13,228 bases of DNA, taken from positions 1 through 13,228 of the forward strand of contig WRDZ01000009.1 in the NCBI GenBank assembly GCA_009779595.1. Direction: 5' to 3'. The DNA is from Alphaproteobacteria bacterium (lineage in GTDB: Bacteria > Pseudomonadota > Alphaproteobacteria > WRDZ01). The notes beneath the pieces were generated by a model. That model saw only the letters and a program-made list of their open reading frames with translations. It was not told the origin of the DNA and did not search any database. Shown here piece by piece: positions 6,009 to 12,014 of this stretch. The translations under genes were made by a program, and so were the position numbers. Within the stretch, counting starts at the first letter, position 1, and each line of letters starts with the position of its first letter.

Positions 6009-7442
6009 ATGACGGCTGAAAACACAGCCTCTTTCGCGCGGTTCCTGCAGGGTTGGAACCAATGCGCCGGCTATGAGCCGCCGCCGCCGCATATGCGCCG
6101 GATGGCCTTGTTTCTGCAGGAGGCGTGGGATTCCCCCGCGCCGCGGCGCGCGCTGCTGCAGGCGTTCCGAAGTTCGGGCAAGTCCAGCCTGGCCGCGGTC
6201 TTCATCGCGTGGGTGCTGCGCCAAAACCCGGACGCGCGCGTGCTTGTGGTCGGCGCCGAGGAACAGCTTGCCGTCAAATGCGCGCGCAACGTCCGCCGGA
6301 TTATCGAGCTGTACCCCGAATGCGCCGCCCTGCTGCCCAAGAAACCCGGGCAGTGGGCCGCGGACAGCTTCACGGTGAACCGCTTGGCCGCCCTGCGCGA
6401 CCCGTCGCTGCTGGCAAAGGGGCTTAACTCGAACATCACCGGCTCGCACGCGGATTTGATAGTCTGCGACGATGTCGAGGTGCCCAACACATGCTCAACC
6501 TCGATGTCGCGCGACCAGCTGCGCGAAACCTTGACCGAGCTGGATTACGTGATTTCCCCGCCGGGCATGATAATCTACATGGGGACGCCGCACACAAGCG
6601 ACACCATATACGACACCCTGGGGTTCCTGCGCGGCTACCAGCAGCTGAAGCTCCCCGTCCTGGACAAGAGCGGGCAAAGCGTGTGGCCGCAAAGGATGCC
6701 CCTGCGGTTCCTGGAAGACCTTAAGCGCCGCAGCGGCCCGCTGAAGTTCATGTCCCAGATGATGCTGCATCCGGTAAGCTATGCCAAAAGCAGGCTTGAC
6801 CGGGAAAGGGTGCGGTACTATGACCATCCGCTGCAAATCAAGTCGGTCAACGGAGTCCTGCAGTACCTGATAGGCGGCGCTTTGATGGCCAGGGTGTGCA
6901 TGTTCTGGGACCCGGCGTTCGCGGAAGGTCAGGGCGACCGCTCGGTCGCGGCGGTGGTGTTCAAGGACGGGGACGGCAACGCGTGGGTCCACAGGCTTGA
7001 ATACCTTGCCGTTGACGACGACGACAGGGCCGCCGCGCAAACCAAGGTCTTGGCCGACGTCATCGCCGACCTTGCCCTGCCCGCCATAGTCATAGAAACC
7101 AACGGCATAGGCAAATTCCTGCCCGGGATAATGCGCCGCACCCTGATACGCGGGAACATACACGCCCGCGTGATAGAGCACCACTCTGCGGCGAACAAGG
7201 CCAAGCGCATAATCGACGCCTTCGACGCGTTCCTTGGAGCGCGCGCCCTGTTCGTGCACCAAAGCGTGCGGGACAACACCCCGTTCTACGACGAGATAAC
7301 GCAGTTTTCCCCGCAGTACGGAGGGCACGACGACGGGCTTGACGCCATAGCCTCGGCCCTGCAGCACGACGGGTTCCCTCTTGTCTACCGCACGGCCACG
7401 GGGCACAAAGGGTTCAAGGCCGACACGGGGTTCAAAGTATAG
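6009..7442 (+). CDS. Terminase large subunit (DNA packaging ATPase/nuclease)
   Basis: This 477-residue packaging motor would dock on the portal, pump DNA into the head and cut the concatemer. The ATPase half has Walker A AFRSSGKSS (52-60), Walker B DLIVCDD (149-155) and a coupling motif YMGTPHT (190-196). The nuclease half has WDPAFAEGQGDRS (D301 first metal ligand), VIETNGIG (E363) and GHDDGLDAIA (D441, D442, D445). All expected catalytic acids appear present. The arginine before SSGKS replaces the more common small residues, as in T7 gp19-type terminases. AAGGA (5996-6000) lies 8 bases before ATG 6009. No small terminase gene is seen next to it, so DNA recognition must be encoded elsewhere or by an unrecognised protein. 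Confidence 0.9.
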   Translation: MTAENTASFARFLQGWNQCAGYEPPPPHMRRMALFLQEAWDSPAPRRALLQAFRSSGKSSLAAVFIAWVLRQNPDARVLVVGAEEQLAVKCARNVRRIIELYPECAALLPKKPGQWAADSFTVNRLAALRDPSLLAKGLNSNITGSHADLIVCDDVEVPNTCSTSMSRDQLRETLTELDYVISPPGMIIYMGTPHTSDTIYDTLGFLRGYQQLKLPVLDKSGQSVWPQRMPLRFLEDLKRRSGPLKFMSQMMLHPVSYAKSRLDRERVRYYDHPLQIKSVNGVLQYLIGGALMARVCMFWDPAFAEGQGDRSVAAVVFKDGDGNAWVHRLEYLAVDDDDRAAAQTKVLADVIADLALPAIVIETNGIGKFLPGIMRRTLIRGNIHARVIEHHSAANKAKRIIDAFDAFLGARALFVHQSVRDNTPFYDEITQFSPQYGGHDDGLDAIASALQHDGFPLVYRTATGHKGFKADTGFKV

Positions 7443-7468
7443 GCCGGATAAGGTTTGAAAAAGGCTTT

Positions 7469-7554
7469 TTCAATTCAAGCTGCAACAGCCTGCCGCGAAG
7501 CGGCTCCATCAAGCGGTCCGCAGGACACGCGCGTCCGCCCTTTGGGCGGGCGGA
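7469..7554 (+). repeat. Palindromic GC-rich repeat, copy 1
   Basis: TTCAATTCAA (7469-7478) is followed, 22 bases from its start, by TGCCGCGAAGCGGC (7491-7504), then GCGGTCCGCAGGACACGCGC (7513-7532) and GTCCGCCC. Copy 3 upstream of ruvB has the same left arm at the same distance and the same core. The core folds into GCCGC/GCGGC and GTCCGCC/GGCGGAC stems. This copy lies in the 438-base gap after the terminase and could end the virion transcript, although no T-tract follows. Confidence 0.7.
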
Positions 7555-7656
7555 CTGCCCCCATTGAAGCGATAGCGCGTTATGACGGTGAAAAGGCAAC
7601 AAATTATCAAACATTGCTGGCAGGATAGTCAGCTATATCGTAGTGTGCGTGAATCA

Positions 7657-7685
7657 TTGACAAATGAGTTGAGGCCCTCTATTAA
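7657..7685 (+). promoter_or_regulatory. Candidate sigma-70 promoter for the lysis genes
   Basis: TTGACA (7657-7662), a 17-base spacer and TATTAA (7680-7685) fit a housekeeping promoter. It lies about 195 bases upstream of the holin-like gene, with AT-rich repeats between. The perfect -35 is convincing; the -10 is 4 of 6. Confidence 0.45.
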
Positions 7686-7747
7686 ACCCGTTTTCTGGCA
7701 ATCTCTTTGAATTGTCTAGCGTTCTTCCAAACCGGCCGTGCCGCATT

Positions 7748-7791
7748 TATTAATAAAAGGTTAATATTGTATTAATAAACGGTTAATAACG
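7748..7791 (+). repeat. AT-rich 22-base tandem repeat (two units)
   Basis: TATTAATAAAAGGTTAATAT (from 7748) and TATTAATAAACGGTTAATAA (from 7770) are two units 22 bases apart with three differences. Two turns of the helix separate the units, which suits a pair of operator sites. Downstream at 7797-7804 and 7809-7816 are TTGCGCAA and TTGGCAAA boxes like those in leader A, followed by a GGCAAAA/TTTTGCC stem (7811-7817 with 7831-7837). A binding protein is not identified. Confidence 0.5.
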
Positions 7792-7880
7792 GCAGCTTGC
7801 GCAAACTGTTGGCAAAATAAAACACCGCGTTTTTGCCCCGATTTTACCAACTTAATCGCCTATATTGAAAGGGTTGACCA

Positions 7881-8195
7881 ATGACAGATTCCATTCCCAG
7901 CTGGTGGGTGACCGCGGTCGAGATTCCCATCTTTATCGCCTGCATCGGCGTTTTCTGGAAAGTCCGCCGCGAAATCATGTACGAAGTGGCCGTTGCCAAG
8001 AATCTGGCCTGCCAAAGCAAGGACATGATTTCCGATTTCAAGCTTGAAGTGGCCCACAAATACGCTTCGGTAGGGCAGGTGAACGAAATAGAAAAACGCC
8101 TTACGTCCCACCTTTTGCGCATAGAGTTCAAGCTTGAAAACAGGCACGACAGCGGGGTCTCGGCTTCTAAAGGAGTGTACGGCTATGATGGTTGA
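7881..8195 (+). CDS. Membrane-anchored coiled-coil protein, probable lysis protein (holin-like)
   Basis: The product has 104 residues. One hydrophobic N-terminal segment (about 8-26, WWVTAVEIPIFIACIGVFW) is followed by a helical, charged cytoplasmic or periplasmic part containing DFKLEVAHKYASVGQVNEIE (about 52-71), then KRLTSHLLRIEFKLEN. Small phage proteins with this layout usually sit directly before the endolysin gene. Its role could be holin or an accessory of the hydrolase, but a single transmembrane helix does not prove pore formation. Only a weak AAAGGG (7868-7873) precedes ATG 7881. Its last codons overlap the hydrolase start (8185-8195), which points to coupled translation. Confidence 0.6.
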   Translation: MTDSIPSWWVTAVEIPIFIACIGVFWKVRREIMYEVAVAKNLACQSKDMISDFKLEVAHKYASVGQVNEIEKRLTSHLLRIEFKLENRHDSGVSASKGVYGYDG

Positions 8196-8595
8196 CTATG
8201 ACGACGACTGCGACATCCTGGCCCGCACCATATTCGGCGAGGCGCGCGGCGAGGGCGGCGTGGGCATGGCCGCGGTCGCGTCCGTCGTGCTGAACCGCGT
8301 TGCCAAAGGCGGCTGGTGGGGCGGCACGATACGCGAAGCCTGCCTTAAGGCCGGGCAGTTTTTGTGCTGGAACGCGTGCGACCCCAACCGCCCGATAATA
8401 TTAAGCGTCACGGCCGCAAACCCGGTGTTCCACCGGGCCCTGCTTATCGCCGAGCGCGCGGTCCAGGGAGCGTTCTGGGACAAGACGCGGGGCGCCACCC
8501 GCTATCACCGCGACGCTTTGACACCGCCTTGGGCAAAGGGCAAAATCCCGTGCCTGCGGATAGGCCACTATCTGTTTTATAACAACGTGGATTAG
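8185..8595 (+). CDS. Cell wall hydrolase, SleB family (phage endolysin)
   Basis: The product has 136 residues and would cut peptidoglycan to release virions. The start ATG 8185 is chosen because AAAGGAG (8169-8175) lies 9 bases before it; an upstream in-frame ATG at 8134 lies inside the previous gene and has no ribosome binding site. The family core is clear: ILARTIFGEARGEGGVGM (11-28, with E19 the likely catalytic glutamate), AVASVVLNRV (30-39), LCWN (60-63), then ATRYHRD (104-110) and GHYLFYNNV (127-135). This is the Hydrolase_2 fold of spore-cortex SleB/CwlJ, widely used as endolysin by phages of alphaproteobacteria. There is no signal peptide, so export would need the upstream membrane protein. 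The gene closes the phage cluster. Confidence 0.88.
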   Translation: MMVDYDDDCDILARTIFGEARGEGGVGMAAVASVVLNRVAKGGWWGGTIREACLKAGQFLCWNACDPNRPIILSVTAANPVFHRALLIAERAVQGAFWDKTRGATRYHRDALTPPWAKGKIPCLRIGHYLFYNNVD

Positions 8596-8722
8596 GGGGA
8601 TACATGGCGCGCGCCGCCTTGGGGCGGGCGGACGCGCGTGTCCTGCGGACCGCCAGGCGGTGCCGCTTCGCGGCAAGATGCTTTTTTGCGATTTTTCTTG
8701 TGGGCAAAAACAACGTGGATTA
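8581..8722. repeat. 14-bp direct duplication flanking palindromic repeat copy 2
   Basis: AACAACGTGGATTA occurs at 8581-8594, where it is the last codons of the lysin gene, and again at 8709-8722, where its last three bases form the stop codon of the HAD-like gene on the minus strand. The 114 bases between (8595-8708) hold palindromic repeat copy 2 and a T-rich stretch. The duplication looks like a target-site copy made on insertion, or a recombination scar. Confidence 0.6.
8606..8675 (-). repeat. Palindromic GC-rich repeat, copy 2 (inverted)
   Basis: Read on the minus strand this stretch begins TGCCGCGAAGCGGCACCGCC and continues through GGTCCGCAGGACACGCGCGT to GGCGGCGCGCGCC. It differs from copy 3 at only a few positions over about 70 bases. 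It contains the hairpins GCCGC/GCGGC and CCGCC/GGCGG. On the plus strand the last hairpin (8662-8674) is followed within 8 bases by T6 (8682-8687), so it may serve as terminator for the lysin gene. Confidence 0.75.
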
Positions 8723-9196
8723 AATCGGGCACGCCCTGTATTTGCCCAGCGGGTCGTGCGTTTGCGGGTTCACTGCCCCCGCCCCGGCCACAACCAGCTT
8801 TTGCACGGCCTCCCTTATGCTTCCGCAATCGGCATGCACGCCGGTAAACCCGGCGCTTTTGGCCGCCTCTACATTCTCGTGCCTGCTGTCGAAATACATG
8901 GCCGTCCTGGGTTTGAACCCGGCGAATTTGGCAAGTTTCTCGTATATCAAAGGCTTGCTTCTGTCCGTCCCCAGCTTTTCCGGCGTGAAGATGTCGCTTT
9001 CCTTGAAAAGCCACAGTATCCCAAGCCGGTCAAGCCCGTCCATGACATATCGCCTGCTTTCGTGCTCGGCAAAGACTATCCTGCGGCCTTCAAGCCTGGC
9101 CATTGCCCCCGAAAGCTCGGGCGGCCGGTCCGCCGGCCCCGGATGCAGGGTTCCGTCAAATCGGAAAACATAGGTGTCGATTGCGTGCTGCTTCAA
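8720..9196 (-). CDS. HAD-superfamily-like protein 1, probably inactive
   Basis: The product has 158 residues from the TTG at 9196. An ATG at 9334 is in frame but lies beyond the likely promoter (9242-9270), so the TTG, with an AGGGGTGGG stretch just upstream, is preferred. It has the layout of a small haloacid-dehalogenase-type phosphatase: motif I DTYVFRFDGTLH (7-18), motif II region RRIVFAEHES (38-47), a lysine in SKPLIYEKL (80-88), motif IV AMYFDSRHEN (99-108). The nucleophile Asp of motif I is Arg (R12), motif II Thr is Ala (A43) and the second motif IV Asp is Ser, so catalysis is unlikely. It is a close paralogue of the gene at 10085-10648 (DTYVFRFDGTLH against NTYVFDLDGTLH). It stands divergent to rpmH. 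The biological role is unknown. Confidence 0.75.
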   Translation of the reverse strand: MKQHAIDTYVFRFDGTLHPGPADRPPELSGAMARLEGRRIVFAEHESRRYVMDGLDRLGILWLFKESDIFTPEKLGTDRSKPLIYEKLAKFAGFKPRTAMYFDSRHENVEAAKSAGFTGVHADCGSIREAVQKLVVAGAGAVNPQTHDPLGKYRACPI

Positions 9197-9241
9197 AATC
9201 CCACCCCTTTGCGCCTGTTTCGGTTTAACGATATTGCGGCC

Positions 9242-9270
9242 AATATACCATATTTCCGCATCAAGGGCAA
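9242..9270 (-). promoter_or_regulatory. Candidate promoter of HAD-like gene 1
   Basis: On the minus strand, TTGCCC (9265-9270), a 17-base spacer and TATATT (9242-9247) fit a housekeeping promoter. Transcription would begin near 9235, so the coding start must lie downstream, which supports the TTG at 9196. It is back to back with the rpmH promoter. Confidence 0.5.
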
Positions 9271-9299
9271 ACGGTTTTTCCTGCCCGTCCGTTTTGCTC

Positions 9300-9328
9300 T
9301 TGACTTTGCGCGCGCGCCCTGCTATATT
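9300..9328 (+). promoter_or_regulatory. Candidate promoter of rpmH-rnpA-yidD
   Basis: TTGACT (9300-9305), a 17-base spacer and TATATT (9323-9328) form a strong housekeeping-type promoter with a GC-rich spacer. It lies 38 bases before the rpmH start, suitable for a highly expressed ribosomal protein operon. Confidence 0.7.
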
Positions 9329-9365
9329 CGACAAGTACTTTCATTCTAGTTTAAGGAGTTCCGCC

Positions 9366-9515
9366 GTGTCTTTCACTTCAAGAAAAGCGACAAACAAGGT
9401 TCGCGTGCGCCGTCACGGCTTCCGCGCAAGGCTGGCCACAGCAGCCGGCCGCCGGGTGCTGGCAAACCGCCGCGCCAAAGGGCGCAAGCAGCTTGCCGCA
9501 GCCGCCCCAGCATAA
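9366..9515 (+). CDS. rpmH: 50S ribosomal protein L34
   Basis: The product is a 49-residue basic protein of the large ribosomal subunit. The core RVRRHGFRARLATAAGRRVL (13-32) and NRRAKGRKQL (34-43) match the family. The start is GTG 9366, with AAGGAG (9353-9358) 7 bases before it. The N-terminus is odd: where nearly all bacterial L34 proteins begin MKRT-QPS, this one has MSFTSRKATNKV and is slightly longer, and the C-terminus adds AAAAPA. The essential RNA-binding core is intact, so it is probably functional. It is the first gene of the operon with rnpA, whose start overlaps its end by 23 bases. Confidence 0.93.
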   Translation: MSFTSRKATNKVRVRRHGFRARLATAAGRRVLANRRAKGRKQLAAAAPA

Positions 9516-9876
9516 AGCCGCGGCCGTCCGCCGCAAGCTTGCCCGCATGACCAAACGGCGCGATTTCGTGCGCGCGACAAACAGCCCGGTTTGCGTCAAA
9601 ACGCCGGCTTTCGTCATGCAGGCCGCCTGCAACAATCTGCCGCAATCCAGGTTCGGGTTCACCGCCAGCGCCAAGGTCGGCGGAGCAGTCGTACGCAACC
9701 GCTGCAAGCGCCGCCTGCGCGAGGTCGTGCGGCTGCACTTGGCCCAAATGGCTTTGCCGGGCACGGACTATGTGCTTATAGCGCGCCAGGCGACCGCGTC
9801 CTATCCGTTCCAGGCATTGGTCCGGGACGCGCTTAAAGGTATGGAAAAATGCGCAAAATCGCTATCGCAGCAATAA
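9493..9876 (+). CDS. rnpA: Ribonuclease P protein component
   Basis: The product is a 127-residue protein cofactor of RNase P, which binds the 5' leader of pre-tRNA and helps the catalytic RNA cut it. The signature is RFGFTASAKVGGAVVRNR (53-70), then CKRRLREVVR (71-80), the conserved RNR helix. The TTG at 9493 is the preferred start because the family usually has residues before the 'KRRDF' segment. The ATG at 9547 would begin at MTKRRDFV and cut the family's N-terminus short. AAAGGGCG (9477-9484) may be its ribosome binding site. It overlaps rpmH at its start and yidD at its end (28 bases), so the three genes are translated as a coupled set. Confidence 0.9.
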   Translation: MPQPPQHKAAAVRRKLARMTKRRDFVRATNSPVCVKTPAFVMQAACNNLPQSRFGFTASAKVGGAVVRNRCKRRLREVVRLHLAQMALPGTDYVLIARQATASYPFQALVRDALKGMEKCAKSLSQQ

Positions 9877-10088
9877 GGCTGTACCAGCTGATAGCCCCGC
9901 CGTTCATACGCGGCAGGTGCAGGTATCAGCCCTCATGCAGCACGTACGCGATAACGGCCATCAAAAGGTTCGGAGTTTTGAAAGGGATTTGGCTGACGGC
10001 CAAACGGCTGGCAAGGTGCGCCCCGTGGGGAGGCTATGGCTATGACCCCGTGCCCGGCGCGAAGCCGGAAAACCGGAAATCGGGTTAA
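9849..10088 (+). CDS. yidD: Membrane protein insertion efficiency factor YidD
   Basis: The product is a 79-residue small amphipathic inner-membrane-associated protein that assists YidC/Sec insertion. The family core is complete: RGRCRYQPSCSTYAITAIKR (21-40, with C24 and C30), LTAKRLARCAPWGGYGYDPV (49-68, with C57). The PWGG-x-GYDPVP end is usual in alphaproteobacteria. Its ATG lies inside rnpA. Unlike the usual order, yidC does not follow; instead a minus-strand HAD-like gene converges on it, and the two stop codons overlap within TTAA (10085-10088). Confidence 0.93.
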   Translation: MRKIAIAAIRLYQLIAPPFIRGRCRYQPSCSTYAITAIKRFGVLKGIWLTAKRLARCAPWGGYGYDPVPGAKPENRKSG

Positions 10089-10648
10089 CTGTTTCTGCCG
10101 TTGCACTTTCTGGCCTTGCCCATGCAGGTCAATTCGCAGCTTTCCGCCATCGCCCCCGAGGGCAGCCCCCTGCACAAAAGGAACTTTTGCAGCCGCTCTT
10201 CTAGCCCCCGGAACCGGGCGTTTACGGCCGCCAGTCCGGCTTTCTCGGCCGCTTTCCCGTACTCCTCGTTGTCGTCGAAATATACGGCTTTTGCAGGGTC
10301 GAAGCCGGCGGCCTTGGCAAGGTCCGCGTACGTTTCGGGCACGCTTTTGATGCCGTGGTTTCCCCAGAGCCCGGACTCTTCATTCGTGAAAATGTTCTGC
10401 TGCCCGTCCCCTTTTTCGAAAAGGTCAAGCACGCCCAGCTGCCGCAAAGATTCTTCGGCGTTTTCCCTTCCCGAGCCGGTGAAAAGTATCAGGCGGCCGT
10501 TCAGCAGTATCAGCAGTTCCCTAAGGCAGGGGCTGTTCCTGTCCCTCATTGAAAGATAGGCCCTGTGCAGGCCGCCGCCGTGCAAAGTGCCGTCAAGGTC
10601 GAAGACATAGGTGTTGAATTCGTTGGTTTCCGGACGGTTGTAGGTCAT
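10085..10648 (-). CDS. HAD-superfamily phosphatase-like protein 2 (catalytic residues intact)
   Basis: This 187-residue protein of the haloacid dehalogenase superfamily would hydrolyse a small phosphorylated substrate, perhaps a nucleotide or sugar phosphate. All motifs are visible: motif I YVFDLDGTLH (14-23, nucleophile D17, acid/base D19), motif II LILFTGSG (53-60, T57), a lysine in IKSVPETY (100-107, K101), motif IV VYFDDNEEYG (122-131, D125, D126). The C-terminal 25 residues have several Cys and basic residues (CELTCMGKARKCN). Paralogues lie on both sides. The start ATG 10648 has no clear ribosome binding site but is the first ATG in frame, just below a good promoter. The substrate cannot be told from sequence. 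Confidence 0.8.
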   Translation of the reverse strand: MTYNRPETNEFNTYVFDLDGTLHGGGLHRAYLSMRDRNSPCLRELLILLNGRLILFTGSGRENAEESLRQLGVLDLFEKGDGQQNIFTNEESGLWGNHGIKSVPETYADLAKAAGFDPAKAVYFDDNEEYGKAAEKAGLAAVNARFRGLEERLQKFLLCRGLPSGAMAESCELTCMGKARKCNGRNS

Positions 10649-10692
10649 ATATATGTTGCGCTCTTGCTGTGTATGGATAAATAGATTGAATG

Positions 10693-10721
10693 ATTGTATA
10701 ATAAAACAGCAAAAACGTCAA
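10693..10721 (-). promoter_or_regulatory. Candidate promoter of HAD-like gene 2
   Basis: On the minus strand, TTGACG (10716-10721), a 17-base spacer and TACAAT (10693-10698) form a good housekeeping promoter, about 45 bases before the ATG at 10648. Its AT-rich surroundings contrast with the GC-rich genes. Confidence 0.65.
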
Positions 10722-10734
10722 TATATTTTTCGGT

Positions 10735-11268
10735 CTAGTAGTGCCTGGCCCTGCCTTTACCGTCCTGTTTGCCGCGCTCTTTCGCGGCCATTGCGCCCGA
10801 GCTGTAAGGCGCAAGGCAGCCCAGCGCCGCCTTTATTTCCTTGCATTCCACGCGGTTCCCCATGAGCCCGGCGCTTACGGCCGATTTCACGTTTTGCCCG
10901 TCCGCTCCGAAATACATGGCTGTTTTTATTGGGAAATAGGCGGCCTGCGCGATATTCCTGCATGTAGTGGAAAAGTTGCCGTCGTCGACAAGCTTTTCCA
11001 GCGTGACAATGTCCTTTTCCGCGAAAAAGCCGTCCAGCCCGCTGTCCCGCAAAACTTTCTGGGTTTCGCGCATGGCCTTGTCCGAAAAGACTATCGCGCG
11101 GATTTTTGCGCGCCGGATAGCGTTCAGCCTGTCCGCAAGGCTTGGGGCCCTCTTAAGTTCGGCCATTACGGCCCCGTCGTCGCTGCGCAGGCAGCTGATG
11201 TCCAGCACAAGGGTCTTGACGGCAAGGGTTTTGCTGCTGGGCGTTTTTTGTGGTTTGCGGTCGGCCAT
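10735..11268 (-). CDS. HAD-like protein 3, degenerate paralogue
   Basis: The product has 177 residues. The start ATG 11268 is chosen because AAGGAA (11275-11280) lies 6 bases upstream; an ATG at 11316 is in frame but falls inside the promoter spacer. The fold outline resembles the two neighbours: KTLVLDISCLRSD (18-30) for motif I, RAIVFSDKAM (57-66) for motif II, KTAMYFGADGQN (115-126) for motif IV. The nucleophile position keeps Asp (D23), but the acid/base Asp is Ser (S25) and the motif IV Asp pair is Gly-Ala (121-122), so it is probably inactive. Its C-terminal YSSGAMAAKE resembles LPSGAMAE of the second paralogue, which supports a common origin. The function is unknown. Confidence 0.7.
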   Translation of the reverse strand: MADRKPQKTPSSKTLAVKTLVLDISCLRSDDGAVMAELKRAPSLADRLNAIRRAKIRAIVFSDKAMRETQKVLRDSGLDGFFAEKDIVTLEKLVDDGNFSTTCRNIAQAAYFPIKTAMYFGADGQNVKSAVSAGLMGNRVECKEIKAALGCLAPYSSGAMAAKERGKQDGKGRARHY

Positions 11269-11304
11269 TTCATGTTCCTTTTGGAAAATTTCTGACTTGC
11301 GGCG

Positions 11305-11332
11305 ATTATACCGCATGCCCGCGGAAAATCAA
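11305..11332 (-). promoter_or_regulatory. Candidate promoter of HAD-like gene 3
   Basis: On the minus strand, TTGATT (11327-11332), a 16-base spacer and a perfect TATAAT (11305-11310) precede the gene. Transcription would begin near 11298, which places the ATG at 11268 just downstream and excludes the one at 11316. Confidence 0.65.
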
Positions 11333-11352
11333 GGGAAACTTTCGCCCCCCCT

Positions 11353-12003
11353 TTAATGCCCTTTGCGCCGGATTGCAGAGGTGTACCCAAGGCTGATGGT
11401 ATTCTCGCCCTTCAAGTGGCGGTCATCGAAGTAATCATAATCTATCTGCACCATGTCGCCGGCGGCAAAACCCAATAGATGCGCGGCCCACAAAGGCTGG
11501 ACTATGTCCCGCGCGTTTTCGGCGCAAAAAGCCCTGGCTTCTTCACGGGCGGCTTCGGTCCAGACAACGCTTTCGACTTTTTTGCCGTAAAGCTCTCTTT
11601 CATGAGTGCGCCTTGTCGCCGGGTCTTCCCTTAAGCGCCGGTTGATTTCCTTGTCGGCGCGGGCAAGGTTTTCCCTGTACGCCTCCTTGTTGCCAAGGTC
11701 CGTGAAATACATCAGCCTTACCGTGTTTCCGGGAGTGTGCGAAGGGCAGCCCTTGCCGGCCGTTGCCCCGGATATTTCGACGGTCAGCATATAATACGGC
11801 CGGGGGTCGCAAAACACGTCGTTTTCGGGGTGTATGTCCGAGCGGCGCAAACCGGTTGTCCGGTTATCGATTTCCTTGTCGATTTCTAAAACCCTGCCTT
11901 CAAGCTGGCATCTTGGAGAAGGCGGCCTGACAGACGGAAGGGGCGGGGCCGCCAGCGCGGGAAAGGCCGCGAAAAGCGCGAATGCCAGTATTGTTTTTTT
12001 CAC
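11353..12003 (-). CDS. Secreted or periplasmic protein of unknown function
   Basis: The product has 216 residues. MKKTILAFALFAAFPALA is a typical Sec signal peptide with likely cleavage after A18 (AxA rule), followed by a Pro-rich linker (PPLPSVRPPSP). The mature part has four Cys (32, 65, 86, 150), enough for two disulfides. It begins with an apparent beta-rich segment (CQLEGRVLEIDKE, then PYYMLTVEISG), followed by a highly charged helical middle (about 108-160) and a C-terminal FAAGDMVQIDYDYFDDRH region. I do not recognise a family. The start is GTG 12003, with AAGGAG (12011-12016) 7 bases upstream; that site overlaps the ruvB stop codon, so translation is probably coupled to ruvB. Confidence 0.75.
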   Translation of the reverse strand: MKKTILAFALFAAFPALAAPPLPSVRPPSPRCQLEGRVLEIDKEIDNRTTGLRRSDIHPENDVFCDPRPYYMLTVEISGATAGKGCPSHTPGNTVRLMYFTDLGNKEAYRENLARADKEINRRLREDPATRRTHERELYGKKVESVVWTEAAREEARAFCAENARDIVQPLWAAHLLGFAAGDMVQIDYDYFDDRHLKGENTISLGYTSAIRRKGH

Positions 12004-12014
12004 CTTGATGCTCC

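Noticed and set aside
6495..7406. A 303-residue minus-strand open frame
   Set aside because: It lies entirely within the terminase gene, whose ATPase and nuclease motifs are unambiguous. Long antisense frames are expected in GC-rich DNA.
7455..7471. GAAAAAGGCTTTTTC as an intrinsic terminator after the terminase
   Set aside because: The palindrome has almost no loop and the stem is only A-T pairs once a loop is allowed; a stable hairpin is unlikely.
7469..8675. Repeat copies 1 and 2 as attL and attR of the prophage
   Set aside because: They are inverted relative to each other and enclose only the lysis genes, and a third copy lies in host DNA by ruvB. Attachment sites should be direct repeats around the whole prophage.
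8660..9349. A 229-residue plus-strand open frame
   Set aside because: It begins inside palindromic repeat copy 2 and mirrors the HAD-like gene on the minus strand, which carries recognisable motifs and its own promoter.
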